Shown piece by piece: positions 14,567 to 22,786 of a stretch of DNA of 31,474 bases. The stretch lies in assembly GCA_045591885.1 (NCBI GenBank), contig JAZNTT010000075.1, positions 1 to 31,474 of the forward strand. Direction: 5' to 3'. A program made the position numbers and the translations under genes. The stretch is from Colimorpha_A sp045591885 (lineage in GTDB: Bacteria; Bacillota; Clostridia; Oscillospirales; CAG-272). The notes beneath the pieces were generated by a model. It did not search any database. It was not told where the DNA came from and was given only the letters and a program-made list of their open reading frames with translations. Position 1 is the stretch's first letter; the number at the start of each line of letters is the position of its first letter.

Positions 14567-14763
14567 TGAAAATACGCCTGAACGAAAACGAGGAAATCGT
14601 TAAGACCGTAAAAGAGGGACTCAAAGCCAAAGGCGGCTATTGCCCCTGCAAAATGGGCAAAAGCGAAGATATAAAGTGTATGTGCGAGGAATTCAAGGCG
14701 CAGATCGCCGATCCCGATTTCGAGGGATATTGCCACTGTATGCTTTATTATAAGGAAAAATAA
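14566..14763 (+). CDS. Ferredoxin:thioredoxin reductase catalytic-chain-like protein
   Basis: A 65-residue protein with the three CxC motifs of the FTR catalytic subunit: CPC (C26/C28), CMC (C38/C40) and CHC (C56/C58). In plant-type FTR these hold a 4Fe-4S cluster next to a redox disulfide and move electrons from ferredoxin to thioredoxin. It is shorter than the about 110-residue plant form, and the spacing is CPC-x9-CMC-x15-CHC instead of CPC-x16-CPC-x8-CHC, with the overall span unchanged. There is no variable-chain gene nearby. The one-base overlap with trxA gives strong context for a ferredoxin-driven thioredoxin system in an anaerobe. The activity is inferred. Confidence 0.88.
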   Translation: MKIRLNENEEIVKTVKEGLKAKGGYCPCKMGKSEDIKCMCEEFKAQIADPDFEGYCHCMLYYKEK

Positions 14764-14764
14764 G

Positions 14765-14808
14765 AAGCTCCGATTTAGGCAAACGCTTAAATCGGAGCTT
14801 TAATTTTT
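14765..14808 (+). terminator. Intrinsic terminator after the trxA-FTR unit
   Basis: Thirteen-base arms AAGCTCCGATTTA (14765-14777) and TAAATCGGAGCTT (14788-14800), then TAATTTTT. Confidence 0.88.
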
Positions 14809-15006
14809 GAAAAACTACGTTTCTCTTTTTCTCAACTTTCTTGCTCGTGCAAGAAAGTTGCAAAGAACCACGCCAAGGGGCAAACCGGTTTGAATTTTGC
14901 GAAAGCAAAATTCTGCACACGTTTTCCCCTTTGGAATCCCTTTTCGATTCAAGGAAGCTTCGATACGTTTAATCGCTGCTCCCACATCATTGTAGGGACA
15001 GGCACC

Positions 15007-15051
15007 CTCGGGAACCCCCAAATCTCGCATTTGCTCGTTTCGGGGAACCCC
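15007..15051 (-). repeat. Dispersed repeat B, short copy (inverted relative to 23228)
   Basis: CTCGGGAACCCCCAAAT at the left and CGTTTCGGGGAACCCC at the right match the reverse complement of 23228-23288. The copy here lacks part of the middle. Palindromic GGGGAACCCC marks its end. Confidence 0.7.
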
Positions 15052-15120
15052 TTACCTCAACTGTCCGCGACTCCCACTCTCACTCTGTTGCAAATATTCA
15101 AACGCTTCGCCGCGTTTTTC

Positions 15121-15162
15121 GTAGGGCGGGGGCTTGCTCCCGCCGCGTAAAAACAATGTTAC
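15121..15162 (+). repeat. Dispersed repeat A, copy 1
   Basis: 42 bases starting GTAGGGCGGGGG and ending AAAAACAATGTTAC. It matches 23083-23124 at 38 of 42 positions. It contains a GC hairpin (GGCGGG and CCCGCC arms). Confidence 0.85.
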
Positions 15163-15165
15163 ATC

Positions 15166-15196
15166 AAAAAAAACAGCCACCGAAGTGGCTGTTTTT
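15166..15196 (-). terminator. Terminator of the surface-protein gene at 15209
   Basis: Arms AAAAACAGCCAC and GTGGCTGTTTTT around CGAA, with A-rich sequence beyond that becomes a T run on the minus strand. Confidence 0.87.
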
Positions 15197-15208
15197 CTTG
15201 TGCTTAAA

Positions 15209-16630
15209 TTAGTGCTTCTTGGAAACGTAAGCGATTCCGAAGAGAGCAACAACTGCAACTGCGATGTAAGCAACTACGTTGTCGCTGGTGTTAGGAGAAC
15301 CTGCGCCCTGGTTACCGCCACCCTGGGAGCCGGAGCCTGCAGGAGTGATTTCAATCGTCCAAGCGCTTTCCATCTGTGCGGTGCCATTGTACTGTCCCAT
15401 TACGCCGTAAAGCTTAACGGTATCGCCAACTGCGGGCTTTGTCGTCATTGAGTCGTAACGGGTTGCGCCGTCTGCGCTGTAAGTACCGTAAATTTCAAGA
15501 GTGTTACCGTCTTCATCTTCGATGGTCATATTGCCGTAGGTGGTATTGCCTATAGCGGTAACCTTACCGATTACATAATACTTATCAGCAGTTTCGGCGT
15601 CCTGTGCTGCGCCGAGCTTGTTAGCAACGTCGAAGGTAAGGGTGGAATCAGCCGCGGGAAGGGTTACAGTGCGAGACTCGCCGCAGTTATTACAGGTTGC
15701 GTCGTAATCGTTAGTATATGCGTGAGTGCAAGGAGTGGTCGAAGGAACAACCGAAGTTACCACTGCAGGCTCCATCTGAATAGTAGAATTGTAACGTCCG
15801 AGCTTGCCCTTAACGGTAACGGTGTCGCCTACAACAGGCTTGGTGTCGGTGAAGTAACCGTAGTTATTACCTGCTGTATCCTTAACAGTACGAAGATAGA
15901 AGGTCGCACCGGTCGAATCCTCAATGGTAATGTTACCGTAGGTAGTGTTACCAATAGTCTTAACAACGCCGGTAAGAACGTACTCGTTAGCGGTATAAGT
16001 GTTGTGCTCCTGAGCAGCGCCGATCTTGGTAGCGGTTGCATAATCAAGAGTGCTGCCGTCCGCGGGAAGAGTTACGGCACGAGACTCGCCGCAGTTATCA
16101 CATTTTGCGTCGTACTCGTTGGTGTATGCGTGAGTGCAAGAGGGGATTGAACCGTTATAATCGTAGTATACCTCGATCTTCTCAATTCTTGCCTGTCCGT
16201 TACCGTCAGAAGTATCAGTATCCAAAACGTCAAACGTAATCGTACTTGCATTTACAGTTACTACTTCATCGGACTCAACCTCGTTGCCGTTCAAGGAGAG
16301 AATACCGGTCTTGTAAGATGTATAAGTAATTTTGACACCGTCAATAGTCTTGCCTTCAGCAGCGATTGTCATAGTTGCGTTCTCGGAAGCGTAAAGTCTC
16401 CAAGCAGTGCCGGAGTCATAGTACTTACCGGTATTCGATCCGCCGGCAACAGTAACAGTAACTACACTGTCCATTTCGAGCGTAGTGTACTGTGTTGAGT
16501 TTGTCCAACCCTTATCCGCGAGAGTAACAGAAACAGTCGTTCCTGCAGCCGCTGCGGTGAACGGAATGCAAAGTACGAGCATTACGGTCGCGAGAACAGC
16601 AGAGACAAGAACCTTAATTCTTTTGTTCAT
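15209..16630 (-). CDS. Secreted surface protein with two OB-fold-like repeats and variant sortase signal
   Basis: A 473-residue exported protein. A signal peptide (1-28, ending PFTAAAAG) is followed by a beta-rich domain (about 31-157, ending ARIEKIEVYY). Two homologous units follow at about 165-296 and 301-430. Each opens with CTHAYTN-x-YDA-x-C-x-NCGESR (C165...C180; C301...C316) and continues with NEYVLTGVVKTIGNTTYGN / DKYYVIGKVTAIGNTTYGN and KPxVGDTV, in the manner of OB-fold domains found in secreted proteins. A Gly-rich linker leads to SPNTSD (about 445-450), a hydrophobic helix and a KKH end, the layout of a sortase anchor although the motif is not LPXTG. GGAGG lies six bases before the ATG. 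It is transcribed alone. Ligand unknown, perhaps a nucleic acid or glycan. Confidence 0.85.
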   Translation of the reverse strand: MNKRIKVLVSAVLATVMLVLCIPFTAAAAGTTVSVTLADKGWTNSTQYTTLEMDSVVTVTVAGGSNTGKYYDSGTAWRLYASENATMTIAAEGKTIDGVKITYTSYKTGILSLNGNEVESDEVVTVNASTITFDVLDTDTSDGNGQARIEKIEVYYDYNGSIPSCTHAYTNEYDAKCDNCGESRAVTLPADGSTLDYATATKIGAAQEHNTYTANEYVLTGVVKTIGNTTYGNITIEDSTGATFYLRTVKDTAGNNYGYFTDTKPVVGDTVTVKGKLGRYNSTIQMEPAVVTSVVPSTTPCTHAYTNDYDATCNNCGESRTVTLPAADSTLTFDVANKLGAAQDAETADKYYVIGKVTAIGNTTYGNMTIEDEDGNTLEIYGTYSADGATRYDSMTTKPAVGDTVKLYGVMGQYNGTAQMESAWTIEITPAGSGSQGGGNQGAGSPNTSDNVVAYIAVAVVALFGIAYVSKKH

Positions 16631-16681
16631 AATGAACCTCCATATAAATAATTATTTTTGCCAAGGGAAATTTCTTCTTTA

Positions 16682-16710
16682 ATTATAAAACATCTTTCAG
16701 CAAAAATCAA
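16682..16710 (-). promoter_or_regulatory. Promoter of the surface-protein gene
   Basis: On the minus strand TTGATT (16705-16710), 17 bases, TATAAT (16682-16687), about 50 bases before the ATG. Confidence 0.8.
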
Positions 16711-16783
16711 CACATTTATGAACTTTTTTCATAAAATCTTTTAATATTTATCCCATATCGTTTTAATATGATATCTAACTAAC

Positions 16784-16817
16784 AAAAAATCTCTCCCGAG
16801 GTTCGGAAGAGATTTTT
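16784..16817 (-). terminator. Terminator of the 5'-nucleotidase gene
   Basis: On the minus strand AAAAATCTCTTCCG pairs with CGGGAGAGATTTTTT around AACCT, right after the stop at 16823. Confidence 0.83.
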
Positions 16818-16822
16818 AACTA

Positions 16823-18322
16823 TTAGTGCGAAAGTCCGCCTTGTCTGATATATTCGGCAAGCAGGTCGCGTGCATAGACCGGCTCATCGCAGCGTTCGAT
16901 CTCGGTCAGGCGGTTATATTTATAGGTTGAGGAATAGCTGTCGACGATTATATAATACGTTTTATTCGGATCGAGGTTTTTCTTTAAACCCTCGCCGTAG
17001 GAATCGTAGTAGATATAATAGCTGTCCGAATCAAAGAATCTGCTTTTCAGATCTGAGCCCTTTATCGAGCAGAGAACGAGGTTATTATCAAACGGGAATA
17101 TTGAATATATGTCGCCGTATCGAATCTCACCTGCTTCAATGTCATAAGGCGAGCGCGCCGACATATATCCGCCGCCGAGCACGATGTCGTAGCGGTCACC
17201 CCAAAGCTCAACGCCCTTTTCATAGTAGAGCTGTGCGATAACGTCACGCAGATAATCAGAGCTGCGCCAGGTCGGTGTCGTTCCAAGCACCTCGTTACCC
17301 GCTGCAATCTTGTCCTTGTATTTTTCAAGAAGCTCGTTTACGATGGGAGAGTCGGGAAGCTGATAGTATTCGTTAGTTTTTATAAACTTCGCTTCTGTGA
17401 CTGCCTTGTTACCATTTGCCACATTGTAACGCGCCGCGGCATAGGTGATTCCGTCATTATCACCGCCGCCCTGTAGGTGCCAGACCCCCTCATCATCCGG
17501 CTTTGCGTAGCTGCGGTGCGAGTGACCCTCAAAAACGAGATCGACGTATCCGCGCGAAAGAGTTATGTCGTAATAAGACGTGCCGTAATTCACGTTTCCA
17601 TTCGTTCCGCCGTCATGCAGTGAATAGACGATAAACTCGACGCCTTCCTCAGCGCGCAGACGCTCCGATTCCGCCTTGACGAGCGCGGTAAGCTCGTCGC
17701 CCGTCTTGAAATAAACGTCCTCGACCTTGTCGGGGGCAATAGATGAATAGCAGTCACCGATCGCGCCGATAATTCCGATGGTAACGCCGTTAAGCTCGAC
17801 TACGACCGAGCTTTCGCAGTATTCGACATGCTTGTTCGTGTCCTTATCGTAAATGTTAATTGCGAGGAACGGGAACTCGGCAAGAGCCTCGTTCTCGATT
17901 ATGGCTTCTTCGCCCCAGTCAAACTCGTGATTGCCGAGTGTCATGGAAACGAAGCCGACGCGGTTCATCCATTCGGTCATCATATTGCCCGACGTCAGAT
18001 TCGACTCGGGACTTCCCTGCCACATATCGCCCGACGCGAGAAGGACAGTGTTCGGATTTTTTTGACGCGCCTGCTCAAAATATGTCGTCAGCTCATCGAC
18101 ACCCGGCTGTGAATCGGTATCTGAGAACTTGCCGTGCAGGTCGTTGAGCGCGTAGAGGTCAAAGTAGACGAGGACGAGGCGGTCGCAGTTATCGCAAAAG
18201 CCGTCGTCGTCCTTATCCTTATGATTGCCGTCGCACTTTTTCCCTCCGTTGCAAGAGGCAAAAAATAGCGCGGAAAGTGCCAAAATCAGCGCCAAAATGC
18301 GCGTTTTCGTGCCGTTTTTCAT
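16823..18322 (-). CDS. Lipoprotein metallophosphatase / 5'-nucleotidase
   Basis: A 499-residue exported enzyme of the 5'-nucleotidase (UshA/CD73) family. The signal peptide ends in the lipobox FFASC (C24). A short Cys/Asp-rich piece follows (CDGNHKDKDDDGFCDNC). The metallophosphatase core carries NDLHGKF (about 60-66), ASGDMWQGS (about 97-104), TLGNHEFDWG (about 128-137), YSLHDGGTNG and FEGHSHRSY, all metal ligands of the family. The C-terminal nucleotidase domain includes the unit from LGTTPTWRSSDYLRD through IVLGGGYMSARSP, IRYGDIYSIFPFDNNLVLC and the end. It probably removes phosphate from extracellular nucleotides. GGAGA lies before the ATG. It is transcribed alone, divergent from tldD. 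Confidence 0.93.
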   Translation of the reverse strand: MKNGTKTRILALILALSALFFASCNGGKKCDGNHKDKDDDGFCDNCDRLVLVYFDLYALNDLHGKFSDTDSQPGVDELTTYFEQARQKNPNTVLLASGDMWQGSPESNLTSGNMMTEWMNRVGFVSMTLGNHEFDWGEEAIIENEALAEFPFLAINIYDKDTNKHVEYCESSVVVELNGVTIGIIGAIGDCYSSIAPDKVEDVYFKTGDELTALVKAESERLRAEEGVEFIVYSLHDGGTNGNVNYGTSYYDITLSRGYVDLVFEGHSHRSYAKPDDEGVWHLQGGGDNDGITYAAARYNVANGNKAVTEAKFIKTNEYYQLPDSPIVNELLEKYKDKIAAGNEVLGTTPTWRSSDYLRDVIAQLYYEKGVELWGDRYDIVLGGGYMSARSPYDIEAGEIRYGDIYSIFPFDNNLVLCSIKGSDLKSRFFDSDSYYIYYDSYGEGLKKNLDPNKTYYIIVDSYSSTYKYNRLTEIERCDEPVYARDLLAEYIRQGGLSH

Positions 18323-18351
18323 TGATTATCTCCGTATTTTTCATTAAATAC

Positions 18352-18380
18352 ATTATATACGATTTTTCGATTGCAGTCAA
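18352..18380 (-). promoter_or_regulatory. Promoter of the 5'-nucleotidase gene
   Basis: On the minus strand TTGACT (18375-18380), 17 bases, TATAAT (18352-18357). Confidence 0.88.
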
Positions 18381-18446
18381 TAACTGATTTAGCGCGAGGA
18401 AAAATTCCATAAAATTCAAAAAAGTCTTTTATTTACTTTCCGGATA

Positions 18447-18455
18447 TGCTATAAT
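18447..18455 (+). promoter_or_regulatory. Extended -10 promoter of tldD-pmbA
   Basis: TGCTATAAT is an extended -10 element (TGnTATAAT). The -35 region (TTTATT or TTTTAT near 18427-18433) is weak, as is common with extended -10 sites. Confidence 0.7.
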
Positions 18456-18466
18456 CAATATAATAA

Positions 18467-18480
18467 CCTAATTAATTAGG
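18467..18480. promoter_or_regulatory. Palindrome at the start of the tldD transcript, possible operator
   Basis: CCTAATTAATTAGG is a perfect 14-base palindrome about 5-19 bases past the predicted start site and touching the GGGAGGA ribosome site. The position would suit a repressor, but it could be chance AT-rich symmetry. Confidence 0.4.
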
Positions 18481-18492
18481 GAGGAATAAACA

Positions 18493-19905
18493 ATGAGTGT
18501 TAAACACACAGAGGTTTTCGGTATTACCGAGGACGTTGCAAAGGGCATTCTTGAAGTTGCTCTTAGCACTGGCGGAGATTTCGCCGAGGTATATATCGAA
18601 AATTCGGCAAACGAAGTTTTGATGATGCGTGAAAGAAAGCTCGCTAATGCCAATGCATCAAAGGTTATGGGCGCGGCTGTCCGCGTTATCAAGGACGGAA
18701 CGGAGGTAAACGCGTCGGTTACCGATTTCACACCCGAAAAGCTTATGGCTACCGCGAAGGTGCTTGCTGACAGCTTCGAGGGAGAAAAGAGAATCGACGT
18801 TCTTCCTTTCACCGAAAAGACCGTTACGATCGCAGTCGATCCCAAATACATCCGCGGCGAGGACTACGAAACGGAGCTTAAGCTTCTTTCGGGCGCGACC
18901 GAGGGTGCTTACGGCTACAACCAAGAGATCGTTCAGGTAATGGCTAACCTTACCAAGAAGGAACAGAGAATATTCGTATTCGCAAGCGACTCTACCTGGC
19001 AGACAGACTACCGCTGCAACACGAGAATAATGTGTCAGGCGATAGCGAGCGACGGCAAGGATATGCAACCCGCTCACAGCTCGTTCGGACGCAATCAGGG
19101 CATGGAGATGTTCGAGGGTTTTGACGCCGAAAAATTCGGACGCGACGCCGCATTCAACGCAGTAGAGATGCTTCACGCAGAAGAGATGCAGGGCGGAGAG
19201 ATGCCCGTAGTTATCCATAACGGCTTTGGCGGCGTCATTCTTCACGAGGCCTGCGTTCACGGTCTCGAAGCAACCTCCGTTGCAAAGGGCATGAGTGTAT
19301 TCTGCGGAAAGCTCGGTGAAAAGGTCGCCTCTGACATCGTAAACGCGGTTGACGACGGTACGGGCGAGAACCTTTGGGGCTCGATCAACGTCGACGACGA
19401 GGGAACACCCTCTAAGCGTAATCTTCTTATTGAAAATGGTATTCTTAAATCCTATCTCGTTGATAAGAGAAACTCCACCAAAATGAATCATCCGATAACC
19501 GGCTCTTCTCGCCGCGAGTCCTACAAGTATCAGACGACCTCGCGTATGACGAACACATACTTCCTGCCCGGCGAATCGACCTTTGAGGAGATCATCGCGA
19601 ACACCAAGTTCGGACTTTTCGCAAAAGAAATGGGCGGCGGATCGGTCAATCCGGCAACGGGCGAGTTTAACTTCGCAGTTGACGTTGCGTATATGATAGA
19701 GGACGGAAAGATCACAAAGCCCGTCAAGGGCGCAACGCTCGTCGGCTCGGGCAAGGACGTTCTTCTTCGAATAGATATGATAGGCAACAACCTTGAATAC
19801 GGCTACGGTATGTGCGGCTCTATGAGCGGCTCTGTTCCGACTATCGTCGGTCAGCCGACAATAAGAGTTTCGAGCATGACTGTCGGCGGAAAGGGAGGTA
19901 ACTGA
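18493..19905 (+). CDS. tldD: Metalloprotease TldD
   Basis: A 470-residue TldD. The zinc site HExxxH is intact as ILHEACVHGLEA (H251, E252, H256). The later Cys ligand is likely C441 in GYGMCGSMSGSVP, followed by the typical end VGQPTIRVSSMTVGG. TldD pairs with PmbA (TldE) in a heterodimeric protease that cleaves unfolded or modified peptides, such as pro-microcin B17 and the antitoxin CcdA in E. coli. GGGAGGA lies seven bases before the ATG. pmbA follows after two bases. No precursor peptide or RiPP enzyme gene is next to the pair, so a housekeeping role is likelier than a dedicated maturation role. Confidence 0.95.
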   Translation: MSVKHTEVFGITEDVAKGILEVALSTGGDFAEVYIENSANEVLMMRERKLANANASKVMGAAVRVIKDGTEVNASVTDFTPEKLMATAKVLADSFEGEKRIDVLPFTEKTVTIAVDPKYIRGEDYETELKLLSGATEGAYGYNQEIVQVMANLTKKEQRIFVFASDSTWQTDYRCNTRIMCQAIASDGKDMQPAHSSFGRNQGMEMFEGFDAEKFGRDAAFNAVEMLHAEEMQGGEMPVVIHNGFGGVILHEACVHGLEATSVAKGMSVFCGKLGEKVASDIVNAVDDGTGENLWGSINVDDEGTPSKRNLLIENGILKSYLVDKRNSTKMNHPITGSSRRESYKYQTTSRMTNTYFLPGESTFEEIIANTKFGLFAKEMGGGSVNPATGEFNFAVDVAYMIEDGKITKPVKGATLVGSGKDVLLRIDMIGNNLEYGYGMCGSMSGSVPTIVGQPTIRVSSMTVGGKGGN

Positions 19906-19907
19906 TA

Positions 19908-21239
19908 ATGACTCTTGAAAGAATTATAGAAAGAGGCCTTGAGCTTGGTCTTGAGGCGGTCGAGGTATATGCAAACACCTCCGAGAGCAACACGATAAAG
20001 CTCGACGACGGAAAGCTTGAATCCTACAATATGAAGGAGATCTTCTCGGTATCCATCCGGGGGCTAAAGGACGGAAAGATGGCGTACGTCAATTCCGAGT
20101 CGCTTGACGACGAAGCAATTGAGAGTGTTCTCCAGAGCTTGATAAAGAACGTCGACGCTCTTGATGCGACCGAGCCGGAGTTTATGTACGAGGGCGGAAG
20201 CACCTATGCGACGGTTCCCGATGTAAAATCGGACTACAAGGAGCATTCGACGTCCGAAAAGATCGCGATGCTCAAAAAGCTTGAAAGCGAAGCGCTCTCA
20301 AAAAGCGACAAGATCGTGAAGATCGGCTACTGCCAGTATTCCGAGACCTCGCAGAAGGCAACTCTTATCAACTCGAAGGGACTTAATCTCGAAAGAGAAA
20401 TGTCCTACATTTCAACCTTCCTCGGCGCTCTTGCAAGCAACGGCGAACAGACCGTTGTAGGCTTCTCGGGCGATATCAATATCAACTTTGCCGACCTCGA
20501 GCTCGATCGACTTGTTAACGAGTCTACCGAATCGGCTCTTTCTCAGCTCGGCGCAGGCGCTATTGAGACGGGCAAATATCCCGTAGTTTTCAAGCGTGAC
20601 GCGGCAAGCGAGATCCTTTCCGCGTTCTCGTCGATATTCCTCGGCGACAGCGCGCTCCGCAAGATGACACTCCTTACCGACAAGATCGGAACGAAGGTAT
20701 TTGGTGACAATATCACGATCGTTGACGATCCCTTCTCCGACATTGCACTTATCAAGTATCCGTTCGACGACGAGGGTGTTCCCTGCCGTACAAAGAACGT
20801 AGTCGAAAACGGTGTGTTCTGCGGATTCCTAAACAACCTCAAAACCGCGAACTTCCTCAAGGCAGAGCCGACGGGTAACGGCTTCAAGGCAGGCGGAACG
20901 GGCTCGATCACCGCGTCCCCCACAAACCTTTACCTCAAGGAAGGCAACCTCACAAAGGACGAGATCATCGCGACTGTCGAAAATGGCATCTACGTCACCG
21001 AGGTAAACGGTCTGCACGCAGGTCTTAACCCGATCTCGGGAGCGTTCAACGTCCAGGCATCGGGCTTCGTTATCAAGGACGGTAAGCTTGACCGCCCGAT
21101 CACACTCTTCGTCGTAAGCGGTAACTTCTACGAAATGATGAATGACGTTGCCGAGATCGGTAACGACATCGAAAAGCGTTTCGTTAACGTCGCTTCGCCT
21201 ACTATAAAGATCGGTACACTTACGATTTCGGGTAAATAA
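19908..21239 (+). CDS. pmbA: TldD/PmbA family protein, TldE partner
   Basis: A 443-residue PmbA (TldE), the partner of TldD that lacks the HExxxH site and helps form the enclosed chamber. Visible family segments are EVYANTSESNTIKLDDGKLE (N-terminal domain), PVVFKRDAASEILSAFS, GTGSITASPTNLYLKEG, and VTEVNGLHAGLNPISGAFNVQ in the C-terminal domain. Its ribosome site GGGAGG lies inside the last codons of tldD and the gap is two bases, so production is coupled one to one. A strong terminator follows. Confidence 0.94.
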   Translation: MTLERIIERGLELGLEAVEVYANTSESNTIKLDDGKLESYNMKEIFSVSIRGLKDGKMAYVNSESLDDEAIESVLQSLIKNVDALDATEPEFMYEGGSTYATVPDVKSDYKEHSTSEKIAMLKKLESEALSKSDKIVKIGYCQYSETSQKATLINSKGLNLEREMSYISTFLGALASNGEQTVVGFSGDININFADLELDRLVNESTESALSQLGAGAIETGKYPVVFKRDAASEILSAFSSIFLGDSALRKMTLLTDKIGTKVFGDNITIVDDPFSDIALIKYPFDDEGVPCRTKNVVENGVFCGFLNNLKTANFLKAEPTGNGFKAGGTGSITASPTNLYLKEGNLTKDEIIATVENGIYVTEVNGLHAGLNPISGAFNVQASGFVIKDGKLDRPITLFVVSGNFYEMMNDVAEIGNDIEKRFVNVASPTIKIGTLTISGK

Positions 21240-21249
21240 ATTGAATAGG

Positions 21250-21280
21250 AAAAAGCGACCGAGAAATCGGTCGCTTTTTG
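21250..21280. terminator. Bidirectional terminator between pmbA and the lipoprotein gene
   Basis: Thirteen-base arms AAAAAGCGACCGA (21250-21262) and TCGGTCGCTTTTT (21267-21279) around GAAA, serving convergent genes on both strands. Confidence 0.92.
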
Positions 21281-22693
21281 TTATTTTATTACGTTTCCGC
21301 TTTCATCACACTCAGCTCTTAATACAACATTGCCTTCCGCATCGTACTCTGTCAGTGTCTTAATATTGTAAATATGATATCCACATTCTAGCCAACAATC
21401 GCCGCCGCCGGTTTCATATTTTTCAATGTCAATTATCTGAACTATCTCACCGTTTTCATATACGGTTACGCTCATAAAATAGTTATAAGATTCATTGTAT
21501 TCATAGGTTGTCTTTACCGTTAGGTTATCTTGGTGATCGTAATCGTACTCATACTCAATTATTTTGTAACAAGATCCATCTGCGTCAATCGAAAAAGAGC
21601 TTCGAATTGTTAAGTTACCTTGATTATTAGGACTATACTCTTTGATACAATATAAGCTCTCGACATACTCCATTTCATACAATTCTATTAGCGTATCCTG
21701 TTTGTCATATCCCTCTGCGCTAATCAAACTATTGCTTTCGTCAAATTCGTAGATTTTTTTAGCAGCGATAGAGATCGAAGGGGCGTTTCCAATGTCAACA
21801 TCGGGAGCATCCGCAAGTCCATTCGAAGCCCAAACTGTTATGCGCTCTCTCGTTCCATCTTCTCTATACTCGCACAACGCATACCGATCAAGTATATCAA
21901 ATCGCCCGTTTTTCCCTAAAGCAGCATAATAATAATTTTTTTCCTTTACAGAAATGCCGTTATCGTAGTATGTACATGATAATGCTATATTTTGACCATT
22001 TAACAGTTTCTGATAAATAGTGAGACTTTCAGAAAGTCTTCCGTCAGAAACATATTTATATTCTTCCTGAGTATAATATCCATCTTCCATTAAGTTAGAG
22101 CCAATGGTTGCATTACCGGATTTGAGAAAATAACCTCTATAGTACTTCAAGACTTGACAGGTTTTTTCTTCCTCATTAAGACGAATATTGATTTCATACT
22201 TGTATCCTTCTCTATTTGGATCAGATATACAATACAGTACCTCATCGCCATTCAGTTCCGCGATTGCTTTGTCATACTCCTCTTTGCTCAGCTCTTTCGA
22301 TGCAAATTGTTCTTCATAACGTTCACGACATTGCGACTTATACTCATCAGCACCGGCACCGCTATACACGATCCTACGGTAAACAACGTTGGTATTGCCG
22401 CTTAAAGTTAAAACGCCGTCATTTACAACTGCATGCGAGATTACAATGCGTTCCTCTGTCGTGAAATAAAGATCCGAACCTTCTGCATTCGTAGTAGTTC
22501 TTATGACCGAACCCATGCCGTTTGCAATTTTAACGGTTGTTTTCTCTGTACCGAAAACTCCTGTATATACGACGCCTTCAACCGCCTCGAACGCTTCGAA
22601 AGGTCTCATGTCGAAAAGTTTTTCTTTTTTATTACAAGAGATAATTGTCAAAACCGTTGCCAAAATCAGAAACAAAGATAATAGTTTTTTCAT
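21281..22693 (-). CDS. Uncharacterised lipoprotein with YD-like beta repeats
   Basis: A 470-residue exported lipoprotein: signal peptide MKKLLSLFLILATVLTIISC with lipidated C20. The ATG at 22691-22693 is chosen because GGAGGG lies seven bases upstream; the open frame begins at a TTG inside that site. The body is rich in Tyr, Glu and Asn and looks beta-stranded. Short units such as RYALCEYREDGTRERITVW, LTEYDAEGNVVLRAECDE and VTVYENGEIVQIID resemble YD/MORN-like strands repeated along the chain. No catalytic motif is seen. It uses more A/T-ending codons than its neighbours, which may point to later acquisition. Monocistronic, function unknown. Confidence 0.8.
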   Translation of the reverse strand: MKKLLSLFLILATVLTIISCNKKEKLFDMRPFEAFEAVEGVVYTGVFGTEKTTVKIANGMGSVIRTTTNAEGSDLYFTTEERIVISHAVVNDGVLTLSGNTNVVYRRIVYSGAGADEYKSQCRERYEEQFASKELSKEEYDKAIAELNGDEVLYCISDPNREGYKYEINIRLNEEEKTCQVLKYYRGYFLKSGNATIGSNLMEDGYYTQEEYKYVSDGRLSESLTIYQKLLNGQNIALSCTYYDNGISVKEKNYYYAALGKNGRFDILDRYALCEYREDGTRERITVWASNGLADAPDVDIGNAPSISIAAKKIYEFDESNSLISAEGYDKQDTLIELYEMEYVESLYCIKEYSPNNQGNLTIRSSFSIDADGSCYKIIEYEYDYDHQDNLTVKTTYEYNESYNYFMSVTVYENGEIVQIIDIEKYETGGGDCWLECGYHIYNIKTLTEYDAEGNVVLRAECDESGNVIK

Positions 22694-22757
22694 TGTCTTT
22701 CCCTCCAAAAAAGAAAATTATACATACTTTGCAACATTCGATTTGTTCGCCATTTTC

Positions 22758-22786
22758 AGTATATCACGGTCAAGAAATTTTGTCAA
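22758..22786 (-). promoter_or_regulatory. Promoter of the lipoprotein gene
   Basis: On the minus strand TTGACA (22781-22786), 17 bases, TATACT (22758-22763), about 65 bases before the ATG. Confidence 0.85.

Larger units (their letters stand above)
14807..15165. repeat. Gene-free region of inverted and dispersed repeats
   Basis: No plausible gene. It is rich in palindromes: CAACTTTCTTGC and its complement around TCGT (14833-14860), CAAACCGGTTTG (14881-14892), and GAATTTTGC/GCAAAATTC around GAAA (14892-14913). CCAAGGGG (14873-14880) can pair with CCCCTTTGG (14926-14934), enclosing the last two. The right half holds copies of two repeats also present at 22795-23336. Short open frames here are not conserved in style and have no ribosome sites. 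Confidence 0.72.

Noticed and set aside
14815..15150. Several short open frames in the repeat region after the FTR gene
   Set aside because: No ribosome sites or family resemblance; composition is explained by inverted repeats.
18493..21239. RiPP biosynthesis locus around tldD-pmbA
   Set aside because: No precursor peptide, cyclodehydratase, radical SAM enzyme or exporter gene is near; neighbours are unrelated.
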